A DNA stretch of 64,000 bases, from NCBI GenBank assembly GCA_000750105.3, contig JPHH03000095.1, forward strand, positions 1-64,000, read 5' to 3'. Under the pieces are notes generated by a model that had not been told where the DNA came from, made no database searches, and saw nothing but the letters and a program-made list of their open reading frames with translations. Origin of the DNA: Tolypocladium sp. Sup5 PDA-1 (taxonomy: Eukaryota; Ascomycota; Sordariomycetes; Hypocreales; Ophiocordycipitaceae). A program made the translations under genes and the position numbers. Below are positions 59,851 to 64,000 of the stretch, in pieces. Numbering within the stretch: the first letter of the stretch is position 1; each line of letters opens with the position of its first letter.

Positions 59851-60418
59851 TCCTTACCTAGACTAAGGGATAACTAGTTAAACTTATTAGGAACGCCTAG
59901 CGACTAAAGGTTATCTACTACCTAGCGCTTATAGGATTCTAGCGCCGGGATAAGTTTATCCTCTTTATCTAGCTTAGCTATACCCCGCTAAAATAACTTA
60001 GTACTCTTCTCTTTCGCCTTCTTCTTAATATAGTAAATATAAGTAAGATAATTTAACGCCTCGGATAATTATAATTAGAGCTTTTCTAGTAGCTCCCTAG
60101 CCTCCTCCTCCTCGGTATCTAACTTTCTTTATTAATCTATTAAACGCGTTACTAAGAGAATTAGCAAATAAAAAAGGTACGCGAAGGGAAGTAAGATAAA
60201 TAGGACAATGCTACTAAAATACTATTATAGTTCGAACGACCCCGTTTTATATACTTATAGTAGCGGGAAGAGCCCCCTACTATATTATAAGTTAACTTCC
60301 GCTTAAAATAAAAAGAGCAAGGTATATCCGTAGCGCTGCCTTCGGCTAGGATAAGGGAAGCTAGATAGTCGCGTTCGAAGGATTTACGAGATTTCGGTTT
60401 TTTAACACGACCTAATAT
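59775..60418 (-). pseudogene. Antisense ORF of element D: CxxC-rich, coiled-coil protein
   Basis: Read on the minus strand. The start ATG is now ATA at 60418-60416, then LGRVKKPKSRKSFERDYLAS and a cysteine-rich block, CSFYFKRKLTYNIVGGSSRY then YKYIKRGRSNYNS; expected Cys positions are Tyr after RIP, giving a CxxC...C...CxxC...C pattern. The second half is a charged coiled coil: IDQQRKLDTEEEEARELLEK, YIKKKAKEKSTKLFQRGIAK. It ends at TAA 59777-59775, overlapping the pol chromodomain on the other strand. One frame change lies near 60170, at a run of A. I recognise this layout from many fungal 'hypothetical proteins' with Gal4-like cysteines and a C-terminal helix (from memory). Confidence 0.72.
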
Positions 60419-60561
60419 AGTATTAGTATAATATCTTAGAATAATTACAAGAATAGGTTACCGCACCTACAAATACGGGCGTAGGCAGGGTATTTATACA
60501 TTAGTCACGGGGGTTATAAGGCTAGGTCTTAGGGACAAGACTATTAGGAGAGGGGATATCG

Positions 60562-60994
60562 TATTACGACCTAGGCTAACGGGCCACGGGATAGGCCGGC
60601 TATATAGGCGCTAATGCGGGCTACACGGAATAATAGTCGGAACGATTAACTAATAAACGGTAGATCGGTGCGATCTACGGGATAGATCGTGCGATCTATT
60701 AGATAGATTATTAACGATCCATAGATTATTTATAATCCATAGATTATAACGATCTAAGGGATCGTAGTAATCCCTAGGAGCGGCAGCGATCTATCACTAA
60801 TATATAGGACCCCCTAATTTCCTCACTATAGTATAGATACCTCGCTAGCTTTCAATAACACTCTTTAGTTACGATCTACTATCCGGGACATTCGATCCAT
60901 TACTATCGTAACAAGACTAGCCCAGTGCTACGCCCTAACCTCACCTGCTAACATAAACCTGCCGGTTTATCCCTTAGGAACCCAAACCGTCATA
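60562..60994 (+). repeat. Element D 3' LTR (433 bp)
   Basis: TATTACGACC...CCGTCATA followed by ACATA. Same length as the 5' LTR; the terminal TG and CA are altered by RIP (TA...TA). Confidence 0.96.
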
Positions 60995-60999
60995 ACATA
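60995..60999. repeat. Target-site duplication of element D (right copy)
   Basis: ACATA, identical to 53020-53024 immediately before the 5' LTR. Confirms both ends of the element. Confidence 0.92.
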
Positions 61000-62929
61000 C
61001 TAGCAAACGGACCCTCATTTATAGTCACTAGCTACGAGAATATCTCAGTCACCGGCTACGATAGGCAGCCTACACGCTCAGTAACATTTACTAGCACCCG
61101 GGCCGTTTGCCTATTATAGATAAGGATCTCGGGAATAGTAACTGTTTAGAGTCACTAATCTAGCTATATAAGCTAGGCTTCTAACCAGCCTTAGAAAGAA
61201 ACAAGCTTACTCTTTCATTATCCTCTAATTATTCGACTAAACGCTAACTAGCTTCTAATTACTATTAAATCGAAGAAGATAGACGATTTTAAGGGAATAT
61301 AGGCGGTTAATAGGATAAAGCAAAATAGTAGCAGCGATGCTAGCTATACTTATTAAGCCCTAGCAAGTAGAGCTCTATGCCTCCTAGATTTATGCGACTT
61401 CACGATAGTAGCTAGTCTTCTCCGCACAATTAGTATAGTAGTATAAGTTATAACTAATTCTCACAAATCCATAAAATATTATATCGTCGGTCCCTATTAA
61501 CTCCGTCTACCTCGCATACCGTAGGCAACCGACCCTTATAACTTCTTAAGCCTTTATCTTAGAGTCGATAGGTTAGGTCTAATAGAACGATAAACCTAGA
61601 GTATTCGTAGGGAGAGATATAATTAATAGCATAAAGTTCGAATTTAATAGTAAGGCGCTATAGCCCGTGCAAGGTTTCTTCCTGAACTCGCAGCTCCCGT
61701 ACATGTCTTCATTTCTTCCCTAGCATTAACAGAATCTAGTAAGCCGCTTTCGGGCATTCGACTAAAGGTATATCTACCGAGATAATGTTTCCTTACGAAA
61801 GCAGTGACACGCAGCCAGTTATAGAGAAAGCAGACAAGAATGGAGTTACTAGGAGTCACAAATTTAGGCTACTAGCAGTAGTATAATTATAGTAGCCAAG
61901 AGTGGCCTATAATATAGCGACCTTGATTTAAATAGAGATCAGCAAGTTACTTCTCCTCCTTACTATACGATAGTGGCTTCTGCTAAATTAAGCCTTGCCC
62001 TAAGCTAACTATGTTTTTCGCTATATCGCAGAATCTAGCTAATCCCTTTAATATAATAGTATACGTGCCGTTACTAGCTATGCCTACAATTGCCCGCGAA
62101 ATCCGGCGGCTTTAGTCACTGTAAGTAATATAGGTTCCGTGTTTGCATAGGGATAAACTAGAGCATTTTTCGGCGTGCAATAATGCAGCAGCTCCCAAAA
62201 GCATCCAAGCGATAACATAACATATAGAGCAATGAAAAACGCAATTAAGACAGGACGAATTTAATATTCCCTCCTCACCCATTTATAGATAAAATATTAT
62301 GCCTTCTCTAACCTTATCTCTAGGTCTAGCAGTATCCAAGTTCTTTTATCTTAATAGAGCAGCAGGAGAGCTAGCTATAGCGGCATAACCTCCTTAACTA
62401 TTCGCCCTGTGATACTTGCTTTCTAGGCTACTGCTTCCCGTGCATTCGTAAGTGTCTTACCCTACTATACCGGTCTTAGAGGTAGTTATAAATCTCATCT
62501 AGCTAATTCGTCCTAGACATAGTCCACGGCAGAACTATAGATCGCATAAGAGACCTAACCATGCGATCCTATAGCACATGTAATATAGAATGCATGATCT
62601 TTTATAGCATACAATGCCTTACCTACTATAGCTGGCTATATGTCCTTATCGTCCTTATTTTCCTATATCGATCCTAGTCTTATATATTCGTTAGGTATAA
62701 CACGTTCAAGCGCCGTAGGATCCGCAGAAAGTATCGCATCGAGGGGGGACTCTGCGGTAACTGCTACTATAGCTTTTAGTGTCCTTGCTGCGCACTCATT
62801 CAGCAGGAGAAAGAAGTCAAGGATAAATCTCTAGCCGAGCAGGTCCTAATCACGCAGGGATATAAGCTAGAGGGGAAGGGCATGCATGTTCCACGAACAA
62901 GCCGCTAAATGGCCGTAATAGAATACGCT
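61000..62929. other. Lightly to moderately RIP-mutated sequence, no gene assigned
   Basis: Several short open frames occur (61859-61644 minus, beginning MTPSNSILVCFLYNWLRVTA; 62640-62834 plus) without recognisable domains. The cyclin gene lies just beyond and reads towards this region, so its 3' end and untranslated region are here. Confidence 0.5.
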
Positions 62930-63616
62930 AAGACAATACGTCTTCTATAAATCTTTACGCTAACGGTTGCCTGCTAGCTGCGTACCGATCTAAGCTTGCT
63001 GCCGTTTCTTCTCCGGGCGCCTTCTATTCTTAGTCCGCCTCTCATTAATCTATAGTCATAGCGGTTCTAAAAATAGTTCTAACTCCCGGTACAAGTCTTC
63101 CTCCTTAATCGTTAAATCCTACCCTAGTAGATATATTAGCTACTTCTCTATCAAGTTTACATCGTCTTGCTTAAATCCGAACGTAGTTATTTCGGTATTG
63201 ACCCGGGCGTAGATTACCTAGCGCTTGTTTTTAGGCGGGTAGTCGTCGAGGTACTTAGCAGCTAAGATAATCGACGCTAAGAATATACGATATGGTATAC
63301 ATAGAAGCCCGCGATCTTTTAGTTATAGCTTAGACTTAAGGCGTGTAAGATAAATAAGGGTCGATATTAACGTGAGTATCGGAACGCTGGAAGATATTAT
63401 AAGCTAGAAGATGAACTCTTCGAGGGTCGGTAGCGCAGAGTCGCTATAATAAACTCTCTAACGTTACGCAATCCCTATAGAAAAGATAGATTTATCCTAT
63501 AGGTAGCGGAAGTCAGGCAAAACCCCCTTAGCAACCTTAGCTAAGTAGGCAATAATATCGCGGCTAACGGGCTAGTTAATAAACTGCCTAAGTGCCACTT
63601 TATTAAGCTTATCCAT
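62930..63616 (-). pseudogene. Pho85-type (Pcl1/2-like) cyclin, RIP-inactivated
   Basis: From an intact ATG at 63616-63614 the minus strand reads MDKLNKVALRQFINQPVSRD then IIAYLAKVAKGVLPDFRY. The cyclin box follows: LPTLEEFIF-LIISSSVPIL, TLISTLIYLTRLKSKLQL, RGLLCIPYRIFLASIILAAK and YLDDYPPKNKR, then GFKQDDVNLIEK, and DLTIKEEDLYRELELFLEPL. These match the Pcl1/2-like cyclins that activate Pho85 kinase in G1 and polarity control. The linker between the N-terminal helix and the cyclin box is short. A few stops (TAA/TAG) are RIP-type; the exact C-terminus is uncertain. Finding a mutated cyclin here suggests a second, duplicated copy of a core cell-cycle gene. Confidence 0.8.
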
Positions 63617-64000
63617 AGTAAGTGGTCGTTATAGTATAATCGGTGAGGTCGCTAGCTTGCGCTCCTTAGCGTTTTAGGGTCTAACGAGGAGCAAGGGTAA
63701 TAGTATCCGAGTGTTTTCGATCCCTCTAGCTATATACGCATTAGCGAATGTCTATATATGCATAGCGGCTGCGGCCCGAGGGGAAGCTGGAGAAGCCAAG
63801 CCAAAACGGGCTACTCTAATATTAAGTTCTGGATATAACACTAGAGCCAAAGACCATGAGCATTCGCGATAAATAATATAATTATATACCGCGATAACCC
63901 TATAAGGAATAAATTAAATACCGTGAGGTACTAAAACGGAAGAGTAGCACACCTATTTTAGGCGAAGTAGACGGTTTCTATATACGCATGCATAAGAAGA
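63617..64000. other. Upstream flank of the cyclin relic, nothing recognised
   Basis: Light RIP, no frame or repeat identified; would contain the cyclin promoter. Confidence 0.5.

Larger units (their letters stand above)
53025..60994 (+). mobile_element. Element D, complete-length Ty3/gypsy chromovirus
   Basis: The element is 7970 bp with two 433-bp LTRs and a perfect 5-bp target-site duplication ACATA (53020-53024 and 60995-60999). It contains gag, pol with C-terminal chromodomain, and an antisense ORF before the 3' LTR. Internal frames are full length; defects are RIP-type stops. LTR differences are also RIP-type transitions (for example GGCTGTGCAGG versus GGCTATATAGG), so LTR divergence cannot date the insertion. 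It is the reference copy for the fragments at 1-1904, 19748-20076 and 33460-34975. Confidence 0.96.

Noticed and set aside
1..64000. CRISPR array, rRNA genes, telomere repeats
   Set aside because: No regular repeat-spacer array, no rRNA-like blocks and no TTAGGG arrays were seen; the organism is eukaryotic.

Overview
The window comes from a filamentous ascomycete (Pezizomycotina, most likely a Sordariomycete). The evidence is short spliceosomal introns with fungal branch points (GCTAAC, TGCTAAT), fungal-type genes, and above all very strong repeat-induced point mutation (RIP). Over most of the 64 kb CpA and TpG are almost absent and TpA is in great excess, while CpG, CpC and CpT survive. Nearly every stop in the broken reading frames is TAA or TAG where the family expects Gln or Trp. 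The window is therefore mostly a graveyard of transposons and mutated accessory genes, with one unmutated island of about 4 kb.

Layout: 1-1904 is a Ty3/gypsy copy (family D) on the minus strand, cut by the window edge. Element A (about 1905-3445 and 10019-11760, plus strand) is a chromovirus split by element B (3446-10018), which has both LTRs and a CTTAA target-site duplication. 11770-13200 holds an unidentified minus-strand relic, and 14035-15110 a truncated Hop-like MULE transposase. The island at about 15.1-19.2 kb carries an APH/choline-kinase-like phosphotransferase gene with one intron, a small gene of an uncharacterised fungal family with a 15-C homopolymer frameshift, and a decayed minus-strand gene.

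19748-34975 is a second transposon block: a family D LTR fragment, a very large (13.3 kb) minus-strand Ty3/gypsy element C with about 550-bp LTRs, and a family D LTR plus gag fragment. At about 34980 that gag fragment is cut off by a less mutated accessory segment. The segment begins with a paired 16-bp repeat and a DUF3435 tyrosine-recombinase gene whose five-exon structure can be read in full; this is the family of Starship 'captain' genes. Downstream lie relics of a second DUF3435 C-terminus, an NLR-type hydrolase domain, an ATP-dependent DNA ligase, a WD40 repeat, an F-box/ankyrin gene, three unidentified genes and a Pcl-like cyclin. An intact-length family D element (53025-60994, equal 433-bp LTRs, ACATA duplication) is inserted among them.

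How it fits together: the right half looks like a RIP-inactivated giant mobile element (Starship-like) with defence or self-recognition type cargo, later invaded by a retrotransposon. This is an inference, because no right boundary is visible. A separate recurring pattern is an antisense reading frame between pol and the 3' LTR in elements B and D; the one in D encodes a CxxC-rich, coiled-coil protein.
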